DNA from: Aromatoleum buckelii
Lineage (GTDB): Bacteria; Pseudomonadota; Gammaproteobacteria; Burkholderiales; Rhodocyclaceae
Length of the DNA: 55,295 nucleotides
Reading direction: 5' to 3'
Assembly (NCBI RefSeq): GCF_012910785.2
Contig: NZ_WTVH02000007.1
Coordinates: 1 to 55,295, forward strand
Shown: positions 9,449 to 21,856 of the stretch, piece by piece
How the letters are laid out: every line of letters starts with the position of its first letter
Position numbering within the stretch: position 1 is the first letter of the stretch
Program-made: the position numbers and the translations under genes
The notes under the pieces: generated by a model
Told to the model about the DNA's origin: nothing
Database searches by the model: none
Seen by the model: the letters and a program-made list of their open reading frames with translations, nothing else

Positions 9449-9958
9449 TTACTTCTTGGTCTTGGTGGTAACCGGTTGTGTGAACATCTGGAACGCTTCG
9501 GACGAAGCCCGCGTCATCTGCTCGAAGGCCGAGCGCGTCGTGTCCATTGCGGTCTGGAGCGCGGTCATCGCATTCTGGTCGGTGATCGGCATGCCGGTGA
9601 ACATCTTCTGCATCGCCTCGAACATGTCCTTGCCGCCGGTGGACAGTTGTTCGCCGACGAGCTTTCCGACTTCGGCCTGGGTGCGGTTCGTCAGTTCCGC
9701 CATTTCACGTGCGCAGGACAGCATCTTTTCCGTCGTGCTCTGCGCGTACTGGGTGCGCAGTTCGATCGCCTGTTTCGGATCCTTGACGCTGGATAGCGCC
9801 TTGGCGTTCTCCACCCCCTCTTCGAACAGACTCTTCGCCACTGCAACCTGCAGTTCCATGATGCGCTGCGAGTTTTCGATCGACATCTGCGCCAGACGCA
9901 CCGCCGCTTCGAGATTTTTCTTCTGAAGCTCGTTGATCTGGTCCTGTTTGGTTGCCAT
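9449..9958 (-). CDS. Phasin family protein (PHA granule-associated)
   Basis: A 169-residue helical protein that coats polyhydroxyalkanoate granules. It begins [20 protein letters not shown] and contains the phasin pattern of amphipathic helices ([42 protein letters not shown]), ending in a basic TKTKK tail. The frame is open far upstream into the clpB region, but the ATG at 9958 has a strong ribosome binding site (GGAGAAGGAA) and gives family length. Divergent from clpB. Its presence suggests PHA storage by the host. Confidence 0.9.
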   Translation of the reverse strand: MATKQDQINELQKKNLEAAVRLAQMSIENSQRIMELQVAVAKSLFEEGVENAKALSSVKDPKQAIELRTQYAQSTTEKMLSCAREMAELTNRTQAEVGKLVGEQLSTGGKDMFEAMQKMFTGMPITDQNAMTALQTAMDTTRSAFEQMTRASSEAFQMFTQPVTTKTKK

Positions 9959-10180
9959 ATTCCTTCTCCACGCGCAAAGTTTGAACACTGGAACTACCAA
10001 GCGCTGCGGGCGCCGTACGTGCGCCGCCGTTCCCTCGCCCCGGTATCCGGATATATTACAGGAGGATGGAGTCGGCGTAATACCGCACTGCCTGTACCCG
10101 TTGCACTGCAACTGCAGCAACAGTCGCCCGCACGCTTCCCTCTGGCATTGGCTGGACGTGGTTACCGGTTTCGGCAAACC

Positions 10181-10209
10181 GTTGACTTTGTTGTCCGTGC
10201 CCCCATCTT
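10181..10209 (+). promoter_or_regulatory. Heat-shock (sigma-32 type) promoter of clpB
   Basis: GTTGACT (-35, sharing the TTGA core of the sigma-32 consensus CTTGAAA) is separated by 13 nt from CCCCATCTT, a match to the sigma-32 -10 element CCCCATNT. The clpB start codon is 35 nt downstream of the -10 element, giving a leader of roughly 30 nt. This fits the known heat-shock control of clpB. Confidence 0.75.
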
Positions 10210-10243
10210 CGATGGCAATCCACTCAGAACAGGAACGCCCACC

Positions 10244-12826
<2,583 letters not shown>

Positions 12827-13038
12827 CAAAACGCAGTGCTCTCGTATCGGCGGGCGGCGGGGTTTTCTCGTCGCCCGCCGGCGCCGTTCCGGGAAGGACA
12901 GATTTCCGGCATTCATCACCGGTAGGCCGCCACGCCGGCCGCCGCGGTGGCCTGCTGCCCGCGGCGATGCGATAATGCCGCCTTTGCGTTTTCGGCGCAG
13001 GCCGAACGCCCTTCCCCTGGTTTCCACGGAAAAACACG

Positions 13039-14940
13039 ATGTTTGATGCAGTCCGCAACAACAAGCGCATCGCCCAAATCATCCTGGCGCTGCTGATCGT
13101 CCCGTTCGCTTTCTTCGGGCTCGATTCATACTTTACCGACGGGCCCGGCGGGAACGAGGTGGCCACGGTGGGCGGGTCGAAAATATCGACGAATGAATTC
13201 GACCAGGCGCTGCGCGATCAGCAGGACCGGTTGCGTCAGTCGATGGGCGGACAGGTCGATAGGGCGATGCTCGAATCGGAAGCAATGCGCCGGTCGGTGG
13301 TGGAGAACCTCGTCAATCAGCGCCTGCTCGCCATGCACGCTGCGGACAGCAGCCTCGTCGTGACGCAGCAGCAGCTGCAGCAGGTCATCGCGACGGTGCC
13401 GGCGTTCCAGGAGGACGGACGTTTTTCGCTCGAGCGTTACGAGGCCGCGGTGCGGGCGCAGGGGATGACGCCGGCGATGTTCGAGGCGCGACTCGGGCAG
13501 GACCTGCGCGTCCAGCAGATCGCCTTGGCGGTCGGTCAATCCGCTTTCACGGCGCAGGCGTCTGTGCAGCGCTTCCTCGAGGCACAGCTCGAAGAACGCA
13601 AAGTCAGCGAACTGAAGTTCTTACCCGACGCGTTTCTTGCCCAGGTCGAGCTCCCGGACGATGCAGCGAAGAAATATTACGATGCGAACCCGGAGCGTTT
13701 CGAACGCCCGGCGCGGTTGCGCGCCGAGTATCTCGTCTTCGACGAAAACGCGCTGCTGAACCAGGTTTCGGTGTCCGACGATGAAATCCGCAAGTTCTAC
13801 GAGGCGAATACTGCACGCTTCGGCCAGCCGGAAGAGCGCAACGCACGCCATATCCTGATCGAGGCGGCGGCCGATGCGCCGGCCGAAGAGGTTGCGAAGG
13901 CAAGTGAAAAGGCGGCGGCGCTGCTCGCGCAGGTGCGTGCGAACCCGGAGCGCTTCGCAGAATTGGCGAAGGCCGAGTCGCAGGATCCCGGGTCCGCCGC
14001 GGGTGGGGGCGAACTGGGTTTCTTCGGCCGCGGGGCGATGGTCAAGCCGTTCGAGGACGCCGTGTTCAGCCTCGAAAAAGGCCAGATCAGCGACGTGGTC
14101 CGCTCGGATTTCGGTTTTCACATCATCCAGGTCGTCGACATCAAGCCCGCGAAAGCCCGTCCGTTCGAAGAAGTCCGCGACGAGATTGCCGAGGAGCTGA
14201 AGCGACAGGCGGCAAGCCGCCGCTTCGCCGAGCAGGCCGAGCATTTCGCCAACCTCGTCTACGAGCAGGCGGACAGCCTGCAACCGGCCGCGGAGGCGCT
14301 GGGCCTCGAGATTCGCCAGACGGACTGGATCTCCCGCGAGGAAGGATCGATCGGCGGGTTCAAGAACGAAAAACTCCTCAATGGGCTGTTTTCGGACGAA
14401 GCGGTGAAGAACGGCCGTAACGTCGAGGCGGTGGAGGTGTCGCGCGGCACGCTCGTCTCGGCGCGGGTGCGCGATTTCGAAGCGGCGCAGCGACTGCCGT
14501 TCGACGAGGTCAAGGCCTCGATCGAGAAGCAGCTGCGTGCCGAGGAGGCGAGCAAACTCGCCGTCACTCGCGGTGAAGCTGCGCTGGCGGCGCTCGCGAA
14601 AGGTGAGCAGGCGAGCGGGGCGTGGAGCGAAGCGCGCGTGGTGCGCCGGGGAAGTCCGGAACTCGCTCCGGCGGCGATCGATGCGGTGTTCGGGGCCGCG
14701 GAGAGCAAGCTGCCGGCGTACGCCGGGGTCGCGATGCCGGAAGGCGGGTATTCGGTATTCCGCATCGAGAGCGTGACGCGCCCGGAACTCGCAAAGGACG
14801 ATCCGCGCCTGCAGGCGGTGTCGCAGCAGTACCAGCGGCTGATCGCGGAGCGCGACTTCAACGCTTTCCTCGCGTCGCTGCGGGAGCGGTACGAGGTTGA
14901 AATCAACGAAGCGGCGCTGCGGACGGCACAGCAGCCGTAA
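13039..14940 (+). CDS. ppiD: Periplasmic folding chaperone / peptidyl-prolyl isomerase PpiD
   Basis: A 633-residue membrane-anchored chaperone acting on proteins emerging from SecYEG. One N-terminal membrane segment (residues ~13-32, [15 protein letters not shown]) anchors it with the rest in the periplasm. A SurA/PpiD-like N domain follows ([13 protein letters not shown]...), then a parvulin domain at about residues 270-370 ([11 protein letters not shown] ... [21 protein letters not shown] ... DFGFHIIQV), then a long C-terminal region. Length fits PpiD. It is followed by a strong terminator shared with convergent fabI. Confidence 0.94.
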   Translation: MFDAVRNNKRIAQIILALLIVPFAFFGLDSYFTDGPGGNEVATVGGSKISTNEFDQALRDQQDRLRQSMGGQVDRAMLESEAMRRSVVENLVNQRLLAMHAADSSLVVTQQQLQQVIATVPAFQEDGRFSLERYEAAVRAQGMTPAMFEARLGQDLRVQQIALAVGQSAFTAQASVQRFLEAQLEERKVSELKFLPDAFLAQVELPDDAAKKYYDANPERFERPARLRAEYLVFDENALLNQVSVSDDEIRKFYEANTARFGQPEERNARHILIEAAADAPAEEVAKASEKAAALLAQVRANPERFAELAKAESQDPGSAAGGGELGFFGRGAMVKPFEDAVFSLEKGQISDVVRSDFGFHIIQVVDIKPAKARPFEEVRDEIAEELKRQAASRRFAEQAEHFANLVYEQADSLQPAAEALGLEIRQTDWISREEGSIGGFKNEKLLNGLFSDEAVKNGRNVEAVEVSRGTLVSARVRDFEAAQRLPFDEVKASIEKQLRAEEASKLAVTRGEAALAALAKGEQASGAWSEARVVRRGSPELAPAAIDAVFGAAESKLPAYAGVAMPEGGYSVFRIESVTRPELAKDDPRLQAVSQQYQRLIAERDFNAFLASLRERYEVEINEAALRTAQQP

Positions 14941-14965
14941 CGGCAGGAGAGCCCTTTCGGGCGCG

Positions 14966-14999
14966 AAAAAAACCCGGCGCGATCTGGCCGGGTTTTTTT
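14966..14999. terminator. Bidirectional rho-independent terminator between ppiD and fabI
   Basis: A GC stem (ACCCGGC / GCCGGGT) is flanked by seven A on one side and seven T on the other, with an 8-nt loop. It is a classic intrinsic terminator readable on both strands, placed 25 bp after ppiD and about 40 bp after the end of fabI on the other strand. Confidence 0.92.
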
Positions 15000-15037
15000 G
15001 CTGCGCGAACCTGTGATTTTGCTCCGCGAGCCTGTGA

Positions 15038-15829
15038 TCAGTTTTGTTCGGAATTGCCCAGCGCGGTCGTGTTGAAGCCGCCGTCCACGTACATGATCTC
15101 GCCGGTCATGCCGCTGGCGAGGTCCGAGCACAGGAACGCGGCCGCGTTGCCGACTTCCTCGATCGTCACGTTGCGGCGCAGCGGGGCGTTGTGCTCGTTG
15201 AACGACAGCAGCTTGCTGAAGTTGCCGATGCCCGATGCGGCGAGCGTCTTGATCGGGCCTGCGGAGATCGCGTTGACCCGCGTCCCTTCCGGGCCGAGGC
15301 AGACCGCGAGGTAGCGCACCGCAGCTTCGAGGCTCGCTTTCGCCAGGCCCATGATGTTGTAGTTGGGCATCGTGCGCACTGCGCCGAGATAGGACATGGT
15401 CAGCAGGGCGCCCCTGCGGCCCTTCATCATCGGGCGGGCCGCTTTCGCGAGCAGCGGGAAGCTGCCTGCGCTGACTTCCTGCGAAATGCGGAAGGCCTCG
15501 CGCGAGAACCCGTCGAGGAAATCGCCTTCGAGTGCGTCGCTCGGCGCGAACGCGATCGAATGTACCAGACCGTCCAGGCCGTCCCATTTCTGCCCGAGCT
15601 GTTCGAACAGGCCGGCGATTTCGGCATCGTTCTGCACGTCGCATGAAAAAATCAGGTCGGAACCGAATTCGGCGGCCATTTTCGCCACACGTTCCTGAAA
15701 GCGCTCGTTCTGGTACGTGAAAGCGAGCTCGGCGCCTTCACGGTGCATCGCTTTTGCAATGCCGTAGGAAATCGAGCGATTGCTGAGCAGTCCGGTGATC
15801 AGAATCCGTTTTCCGGCGAGAAAGCCCAT
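15038..15829 (-). CDS. fabI: Enoyl-ACP reductase [NADH] FabI
   Basis: A 263-residue short-chain dehydrogenase that reduces trans-2-enoyl-ACP in fatty acid elongation and is the triclosan target class. Features: [20 protein letters not shown] (nucleotide-binding glycine region typical of FabI), [13 protein letters not shown], and the catalytic YxxxxxxK pair in [14 protein letters not shown]. The C-terminus has the [18 protein letters not shown] stretch. Full length. It converges on ppiD. Confidence 0.97.
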   Translation of the reverse strand: MGFLAGKRILITGLLSNRSISYGIAKAMHREGAELAFTYQNERFQERVAKMAAEFGSDLIFSCDVQNDAEIAGLFEQLGQKWDGLDGLVHSIAFAPSDALEGDFLDGFSREAFRISQEVSAGSFPLLAKAARPMMKGRRGALLTMSYLGAVRTMPNYNIMGLAKASLEAAVRYLAVCLGPEGTRVNAISAGPIKTLAASGIGNFSKLLSFNEHNAPLRRNVTIEEVGNAAAFLCSDLASGMTGEIMYVDGGFNTTALGNSEQN

Positions 15830-16009
15830 TTTTGGTAATGCTCCGTCTTGTTGAGCGCCCGATTATAGCTGGGTCCGTCGCTGCACGTGTGCTTGAGCAG
15901 CCGCCTGGGCTGGCGTTGTGGCCCGAACGGCCTGTCGGGTGCTGGCGTGGCGGCAGGCTTGAGCCGGCCGGCGGATGGCGAGCGGGAGCGGGGTGTCGTG
16001 AAAGCTGTC

Positions 16010-16831
16010 TTATCGCGAATCGGTGAACGATTCTTGCGGCTCCTGTTGAAGCCGGAAAATGCCCAGGGACAGCGCGCAGATCAGCGTGAAGGTGACGAGT
16101 TCGCCACCGTCCTCGACAACCGTGAGCACGGTCTGGAAGCGGCCCAGCTGCTGATGGATGACGCTGTGCACGATGTCCATCCCAACGGCGAAGAAGAGCA
16201 GGAGCACTATGGCAACGAAGAACACCTGTGCGTCGCGCCTGCTTCGTGGATCGCTGCGCAGATAGCCGAGCAGGACGGCAAGCATCGGCAGCAACCCGAG
16301 AGCGCTCCAGCCGACGAGCTCTCCTGTCGCCGCCGATATGCCGGTGTTCATCGACAAATAGTCCCCCATTGCCTCGTGCAGCGCCATCGAATCATCGAGC
16401 ACGGACACTGCGAACAGCAGCGCCAGCATCAGGTACACCGGTTGCCTGCGCTTCGAATAGGTCGCGAGCAGCAGCAGCACCGCGACGACCTGCTGGGCAT
16501 AGCCGTAGCGTTCGGGATAGCCACCGTCGACGAACGAGAACTTCACGTTGCCGCGGAGCGGGCTCGCCTCTAGACCGTAGTGCTCGGCGAAGGCGTATGC
16601 GATGAAAATACCGATGAAGGCGAAGTCGGCGACCAGCGCGATCGCGAGGAACCGCCAGTCGCATTTTCGTTTCGGCTTTGCCACGGAAACGAGGTGCCGC
16701 AGTATCGCGCCCGCCTTCGCCGACCAGGACGAGGGATTCTTCGCGAGCAGTGGGTCGGGCATGACGTCCTGCGCTGGCGGGGGAAGCCCAAGCGTGTCCG
16801 GGGTAAAGGGTGAGCGGGACGGATTCGCCAT
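16010..16831 (-). CDS. Multi-pass membrane protein of unknown function
   Basis: A 273-residue protein I do not recognise. It has a hydrophilic N-terminal ~60 residues and then about six hydrophobic segments (roughly residues 62-84, 113-129, 134-150, 167-190, 199-222, 235-257). Several acidic and histidine residues lie at the membrane borders in VLDDSMALHEAMGDYL, GMDIVHSVIHQQL and VVEDGGELVTF, a spacing that could form a metal or cofactor site; that is inference. The gene is divergent from the ABC importer genes with a 270-bp intergenic region, and no operon partner is seen. Confidence 0.7.
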   Translation of the reverse strand: MANPSRSPFTPDTLGLPPPAQDVMPDPLLAKNPSSWSAKAGAILRHLVSVAKPKRKCDWRFLAIALVADFAFIGIFIAYAFAEHYGLEASPLRGNVKFSFVDGGYPERYGYAQQVVAVLLLLATYSKRRQPVYLMLALLFAVSVLDDSMALHEAMGDYLSMNTGISAATGELVGWSALGLLPMLAVLLGYLRSDPRSRRDAQVFFVAIVLLLFFAVGMDIVHSVIHQQLGRFQTVLTVVEDGGELVTFTLICALSLGIFRLQQEPQESFTDSR

Positions 16832-17101
16832 TATTTACCCCCGGAGTCGGCGGAGAACTTGGGCGCGTTGGGCGGAAAAGAAGGGCGCGCGTAATGCCCA
16901 TGAAACAACTGTGGCAAAGACTGGCGTATTTGCAAGTCGCTGCGCGGGCAAAGCACCTCCAGATCCGTGACCACGCAGGGGCCGGTGATCGGGAGGCCCA
17001 AAGCCCGTGACGCACCACCGCAGGAGTGTCACTTCACTCTCGTACCGTTGCCGGCACGCGCACACGAGCGGCGCGCCTGCCGCAACGGGTAGAATCGGCC
17101 C

Positions 17102-19273
17102 ATGTTTTCGCGCGCCTGCCTACTGCTGCTGTCATGCGTCCTGCTCGCCGCGTGCGGGCAGGTGTGGAACGACCCCTATCCCGTCGCCGAGCGCGACCAG
17201 AACGTCATGTACACCGCGTTCACCGATCGCCCGAAACACCTCGACCCGGTGCAGTCATACAGCGAGGACGAGGCGGCCTTCCTGTACCAGATCTACGAAC
17301 CGCCGCTGCAATACCATTACCTCAAGCGGCCTTACACGCTGATCCCCGGAAGTGCCGCGCAGCTGCCCGTCATGCGCCGCTACGACGCGCGCGGCCGCGA
17401 GCTTCCCGCCGATGCTCCGGCCGCGCGCGTCGCCCGCAGCGAGTACGAGATCCGCATCGCGCCCGGGATTCTCTATCAGCCTCACCCGGCTTTCGCCAAA
17501 GCGGACGACGGCAGCCCGCGCTACCTCGAGCTCGGCCCTGATGACCTGGAAGGCGTGCGCGGCCTCGCGGATTTTCCCGAAACCGGCACGCGCGAGCTCG
17601 AAGCGGGAGATTTCGTCCACCAGATCAAGCGCCTCGCGCACCCGCGCCTGCACTCGCCGATCTTCGAGCTGATGGCCGAGTACATTCCCGGCCTGAAGGT
17701 GCTGCAAAAGCGCCTTGCCGACGAGGTACAGCGCAACCCCGGCTGGATCGACCTCACCGCGCACGCGCTGCCGGGTGTCGAAGTCGTCGATCGCCACACT
17801 TATCGCATCACGCTGAAAGGCGCCTACCCGCAGTTCCTGTACTGGTTGTCGATGCCGTTCTTCGCGCCGGTCCCGCCGGAGGCGGATCGCTTTTTCGGTC
17901 AGCCGGGCATGGCCGAGCGCAACCTGACGCTCGACTGGTGGCCAATCGGCACCGGCCCGTTCATGCTCGCCGAGAACAACCCGAACGCGCGCATGGTGCT
18001 GGTCAGAAACCCGAACTACCGCGGCGATCCCTACCCGTGCGAAGGCGATCCGGCGGACCGCGACGCGGGACTGCTGGCCGATTGCGGCAAGCCGATGCCG
18101 TTCCTCGACAAAGTCGTGTTCTCGCGCGAACGCGAAGGAATTCCGTACTGGAACAAATTCCTGCAGGGCTATTACGACGCCTCCGGCGTGTCGTCTGAGA
18201 ACTTCGACCAGGCTGTCAATATGAGCAGCCAGGGGGAAGTCGTGCTGTCGGACGACATGGTCGAGCGCGGCATCGAGCTGCTGACTTCGGTGTCGCCGTC
18301 GGTGTTCTACCTCGGCTTCAACATGCTCGACCCGGTCGTTGGCGGCGGCGACACGGCGGCGGGGCGCGAGCGCGCGCGCAAGCTGCGTCAGGCGATCTCG
18401 ATCGCGCTCGACATGGAGGAGTTCGTGTCGATCTTCCTCAACGGCCGCGGCGTGCCGGCAATGCATCCGATCCCGCCGGGCATTTTCGGCGCACGCGACG
18501 GCGAGGCGGGCATCAACCCGGTCGTCTATGAATGGCGCGGCGGCAAGGCCGTGCGCCGCAGCAAGGACGTCGCGCGGCGGCTGCTCGCCGAAGCCGGCTA
18601 TCCGGACGGGCGGGACGCGAAGACCGGCGAACCGCTGATCATCAACCTCGACACGACGCCGGGCGGGCTCGGCGACAAGGCGCGTTCGGACTGGCTCGCG
18701 AAGCAGTTCCGCGAACTCGGCGTGCAGTTCGTCGTCCGCCCGACCGACTACAACCGCTTCCAGGACAAGATCCGCGAAGGCAACGCGCAGCTGTTCTTCT
18801 TCGGCTGGAACGCCGACTATCCCGACCCCGAGAACATGCTGTTCCTGCTGCACGGCCCGCAAGCGAAAGTCAGGGAGTCGGGGCAGAACGCGGCGAACTA
18901 CCAGAACGCCGAGTACGACCGCCTTTTCGAGCAGATGAAGGGGATGCCCGACGGGCCGGAGCGCCAGAAGATCATCGACCGCATGGTCGCGATCCTGCAG
19001 CACGATGCGCCGTGGATTTTCGGTTTTCATCCGAAGGCCTACTCGCTGCAGCACGGCTGGGTCGAGAACCGCAAGCCGGGCAGCATGATCCGCAACACGC
19101 TGAAGTATCAGCGCGTCGACCTCGAACGCCGGCAAGCGCTGCGCGCGCAGTGGAACCAGCCTGTCGTGTGGCCGCTCGGGCTCGTCGCGCTGCTGTTCGT
19201 CGTCATCGTTGCGCCCGCATTCCTGCATTACCGCCGGCGCGAACGCGCGACCGGCGTCGGAGGCGCTGCCTGA
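17102..19273 (+). CDS. ABC importer substrate-binding lipoprotein (oligopeptide type, SBP_bac_5)
   Basis: A 723-residue extracytoplasmic solute receptor. The N-terminus is a lipoprotein signal with lipobox LLAAC (Cys at residue 18). The body has the peptide/nickel-binding family pattern: DRPKHLDPVQSY near the start, IGTGPFMLAENN, VRNPNYRGDPY, and LFFFGWNADYPDPENML. A hydrophobic segment close to the C-terminus (VWPLGLVALLFVVIVAPAFL) followed by basic residues suggests a second membrane anchor, which is unusual for this family; the protein is also longer than the common 500-600 residues. Its stop overlaps the permease start by one base (TGATG). Ligand not predictable; di- or oligopeptides are likely. 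Confidence 0.88.
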   Translation: MFSRACLLLLSCVLLAACGQVWNDPYPVAERDQNVMYTAFTDRPKHLDPVQSYSEDEAAFLYQIYEPPLQYHYLKRPYTLIPGSAAQLPVMRRYDARGRELPADAPAARVARSEYEIRIAPGILYQPHPAFAKADDGSPRYLELGPDDLEGVRGLADFPETGTRELEAGDFVHQIKRLAHPRLHSPIFELMAEYIPGLKVLQKRLADEVQRNPGWIDLTAHALPGVEVVDRHTYRITLKGAYPQFLYWLSMPFFAPVPPEADRFFGQPGMAERNLTLDWWPIGTGPFMLAENNPNARMVLVRNPNYRGDPYPCEGDPADRDAGLLADCGKPMPFLDKVVFSREREGIPYWNKFLQGYYDASGVSSENFDQAVNMSSQGEVVLSDDMVERGIELLTSVSPSVFYLGFNMLDPVVGGGDTAAGRERARKLRQAISIALDMEEFVSIFLNGRGVPAMHPIPPGIFGARDGEAGINPVVYEWRGGKAVRRSKDVARRLLAEAGYPDGRDAKTGEPLIINLDTTPGGLGDKARSDWLAKQFRELGVQFVVRPTDYNRFQDKIREGNAQLFFFGWNADYPDPENMLFLLHGPQAKVRESGQNAANYQNAEYDRLFEQMKGMPDGPERQKIIDRMVAILQHDAPWIFGFHPKAYSLQHGWVENRKPGSMIRNTLKYQRVDLERRQALRAQWNQPVVWPLGLVALLFVVIVAPAFLHYRRRERATGVGGAA

Positions 19274-20250
19274 TGTTTGCGTATATCGTCCGCCGCCTGC
19301 TGTACGCGCTGCCGATCCTGATCGGCGTGAATCTCATCACTTTCGCGCTGTTCTTCGTCGTCAATTCGCCGGACGACATGGCGCGCATGCACCTGGGCGT
19401 CAAGCGCGTGACGCCGGAGGCGATCGAACGCTGGAAGGCCGAGCGCGGCTACGACCGGCCGCTGTTCGTCAACACACAGGCGGACGGCCGCGAGAAGCTC
19501 ACCGACACGATCTTCTTCGACGAGTCGCTGCGCATGTTCGCATTCGATTTCGGCCGCGCCGACGACGGCCGCGACATCGCGCAGGAGATCCGCGACCGCA
19601 TGCGCCCGTCGCTCGCGATCGCGCTGCCGACCTTCGTCCTCGGGCTGTTCGTCTCGGTGTCGTTCGCGCTGATGCTGGTGTTTTTCCGCGCGAGCTACCT
19701 CGACTTCTGGGGCGTCGTGCTGTGCGTCGCGATGATGTCGATATCGAGCCTGTTCTACATCATCGGCGGGCAGTGGCTGGTGTCGAAAGTGTGGGCGCTG
19801 GTGCCGATCTCGGGCTACGCGCCGGGGCTCGATGCGGCGCGCTTCCTCGTGCTGCCGGTGCTGATCAGCGTCGTCGCCGGCATCGGCGCGAACGCACGCT
19901 GGTATCGCACGATCTTCCTCGAGGAAATCTCGAAGGACTACGTGCGCACCGCCCGCGCCAAAGGCCTGTCGGAACTGGCGGTGCTGTTCCGCCATGTGCT
20001 GAAGAACGCGATGATCCCGATCCTCACCGGCGTCGTCGTCGTCATTCCGCTGCTGTTCATGGGGAGCCTGATCGTCGAGTCGTTCTTCGGCATTCCCGGC
20101 CTCGGCAGCTACACGATCGACGCGATCAATGCGCAGGACTTCGCCGTCGTGCGCGCGATGGTGTTCATCGGTTCGGTGCTGTACATCGTCGGCCTGCTGC
20201 TGACCGACATTTCCTACACGCTCGTCGATCCGCGCGTAAGGCTGGAGTAG
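19273..20250 (+). CDS. ABC importer permease (DppB/OppB/YejB type)
   Basis: A 325-residue inner-membrane permease. It starts MFAYIVRRLLYALPILIGVN, the standard first helix of DppB-like permeases, and has about six membrane segments. The coupling (EAA) loop is KDYVRTARAKGLSELAVL followed by RHVLKNAMIPILT. The C-terminus LTDISYTLVDPRVRLE is canonical. The ATG at 19273 overlaps the stop of the binding-protein gene, so translation is coupled. A second permease follows 4 bp later. No ATPase gene lies in this cluster. Confidence 0.93.
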   Translation: MFAYIVRRLLYALPILIGVNLITFALFFVVNSPDDMARMHLGVKRVTPEAIERWKAERGYDRPLFVNTQADGREKLTDTIFFDESLRMFAFDFGRADDGRDIAQEIRDRMRPSLAIALPTFVLGLFVSVSFALMLVFFRASYLDFWGVVLCVAMMSISSLFYIIGGQWLVSKVWALVPISGYAPGLDAARFLVLPVLISVVAGIGANARWYRTIFLEEISKDYVRTARAKGLSELAVLFRHVLKNAMIPILTGVVVVIPLLFMGSLIVESFFGIPGLGSYTIDAINAQDFAVVRAMVFIGSVLYIVGLLLTDISYTLVDPRVRLE

Positions 20251-20254
20251 GCGC

Positions 20255-21685
20255 ATGGATTTTCGTTTCGTGCTGTTGTGGACCGATGCGCTGTTCTTCG
20301 TGCTGCTTGCGCTGGGGCTCGTGACGATCGTCTACGTGCGGCGCAGCCAGCCATTGCGCGCCGCGTGGCGCAAGGTCGGCAGCCGCGCGACGGGGATGGC
20401 GACGGCAACGATCCTGCTCGCGTTCCTCGCGATCGGGCTCGCCGACAGCCTGCACTACCGCCCGGCGCTGCCGGCCGCCGCAGTCGATGGCGGGGAAGCG
20501 CCTGCGGATTCCCGGGAAGCTGCCTATTCGTCCGAAGTCCTGAGCGCGCTCGATGCGCTGCTCGCGCCGCTGCGCACCCGCCTCGAAAAAACCTACTCCG
20601 CGCCGTTCGCCGGCGAACTGTACGCACGTGAAACCGTCGAGCTGCCGGATGGGGAACAGACGCGCATTCATCCCCGTTTGACATACGGCGCCGCGCACCT
20701 GGACGATCCCGAAACCGAGCGCGCGCAGGACATCGCTAGCCGTCTCGGCAACGGCGCCGCTGCCGCGTTCGGCGTGTGGCTGGTCGCCGCGCTCGCAGTG
20801 ACCGCTTCGCTCGCGCGGCGTCGCGGTCGAGGCTGGACCGAAGCCGCCTCCGCACTCGTCCGTGGCGAAACGGTGCTCGCGTGGCGCGCCGCGCTCGTCA
20901 CGTTCGGCGCGATCCTGCTCGTGGCCGGCGCTGCGGTTGCGCTCGGCTCGCACTACCACGTGTTCGGCACCGACAAGGTCGGCCAGGACGTGCTCTACCT
21001 GTCGCTGAAGAGCGTGCGCACGGCGCTGATCATCGGCACGTTGACGACGCTCGTGATGCTGCCATTCGCGGTCGCGCTCGGCATCATGGCGGGCTATCTC
21101 GGCGGCTGGGTCGATGACGTCATCCAGTACCTCTACACGGTGCTCAACGCGATCCCCGGCGTGCTGCTGATCGCCGCGGCGGTGCTGATGATGCAGGTTG
21201 TCATCGACACCAACCCGCAGTGGTTCGCGACCGCGGCCGAGCGCGCCGACGCGAGGCTGCTGGCGCTGTGCCTGATTCTCGGCATCACCAGCTGGACCGG
21301 GCTGTGCCGGCTACTGCGCGGCGAGACGCTGAAGCTGCGCGAGCTCGACTACGTGCATGCCGCGCGCGCGTTCGGCGTCGGCACGGCCGCGATCCTACGC
21401 CGCCACATCATGCCGAACGTCATGCACATCGTGATGATCGCCCTCGTGATGGATTTCTCCGGGCTGGTGCTCGCCGAGGCGGTGCTGTCCTACGTCGGCA
21501 TCGGCGTCGACCCGGGCACGATCAGCTTCGGCACGATGATCAACATGGCGCGCGCCGAGCTCGCGCGCGAGCCGATGGTGTGGTGGTCGCTGCTCGCGGC
21601 GTTCGCATTCATGTTCGTGCTCGTGCTGTCGGCGAACCTGTTCGCCGATGTCGTGCGCGACGCCTTCGATCCGCGACGCGGCTGA
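20255..21685 (+). CDS. ABC importer permease (DppC/OppC/YejE type) with enlarged N-terminal region
   Basis: A 476-residue second permease of the peptide importer. The C-terminal half carries the permease domain: FGTDKVGQDVLYLSLKSVRT, several helices, the coupling loop ARAFGVGTAAILRRHIMPN, and SYVGIGVDPGTISFGTMIN. The N-terminal ~230 residues are larger than in typical DppC: two helices, a ~100-residue hydrophilic stretch (about 67-165) probably facing the periplasm, and another helix pair. YejE-type proteins also carry an insert here. It is the last gene of the unit; the partner ATPase must be encoded elsewhere. Confidence 0.9.
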   Translation: MDFRFVLLWTDALFFVLLALGLVTIVYVRRSQPLRAAWRKVGSRATGMATATILLAFLAIGLADSLHYRPALPAAAVDGGEAPADSREAAYSSEVLSALDALLAPLRTRLEKTYSAPFAGELYARETVELPDGEQTRIHPRLTYGAAHLDDPETERAQDIASRLGNGAAAAFGVWLVAALAVTASLARRRGRGWTEAASALVRGETVLAWRAALVTFGAILLVAGAAVALGSHYHVFGTDKVGQDVLYLSLKSVRTALIIGTLTTLVMLPFAVALGIMAGYLGGWVDDVIQYLYTVLNAIPGVLLIAAAVLMMQVVIDTNPQWFATAAERADARLLALCLILGITSWTGLCRLLRGETLKLRELDYVHAARAFGVGTAAILRRHIMPNVMHIVMIALVMDFSGLVLAEAVLSYVGIGVDPGTISFGTMINMARAELAREPMVWWSLLAAFAFMFVLVLSANLFADVVRDAFDPRRG

Positions 21686-21856
21686 GGTTCGCAGCGCGGC
21701 TGAAGTTCGCAGCGCCGCCGCCCCGTTTTTCTTGCCGACGCCGCGGTGATCCAGGCTTCCGGGGAACGTCGATTGCTTCGTTGTACTCCCGGTCCCGGGG
21801 CGCGCAATCCGGCTTTCGCCGGCCGCACGTCTTCGCCGGCATGCAGGAGAGCAATC

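Noticed and set aside
16810-17010. 66-codon plus-strand open frame between the membrane protein and the ABC importer genes
   Set aside because: It overlaps the start region of the divergent gene, with no ribosome binding site and no family features.
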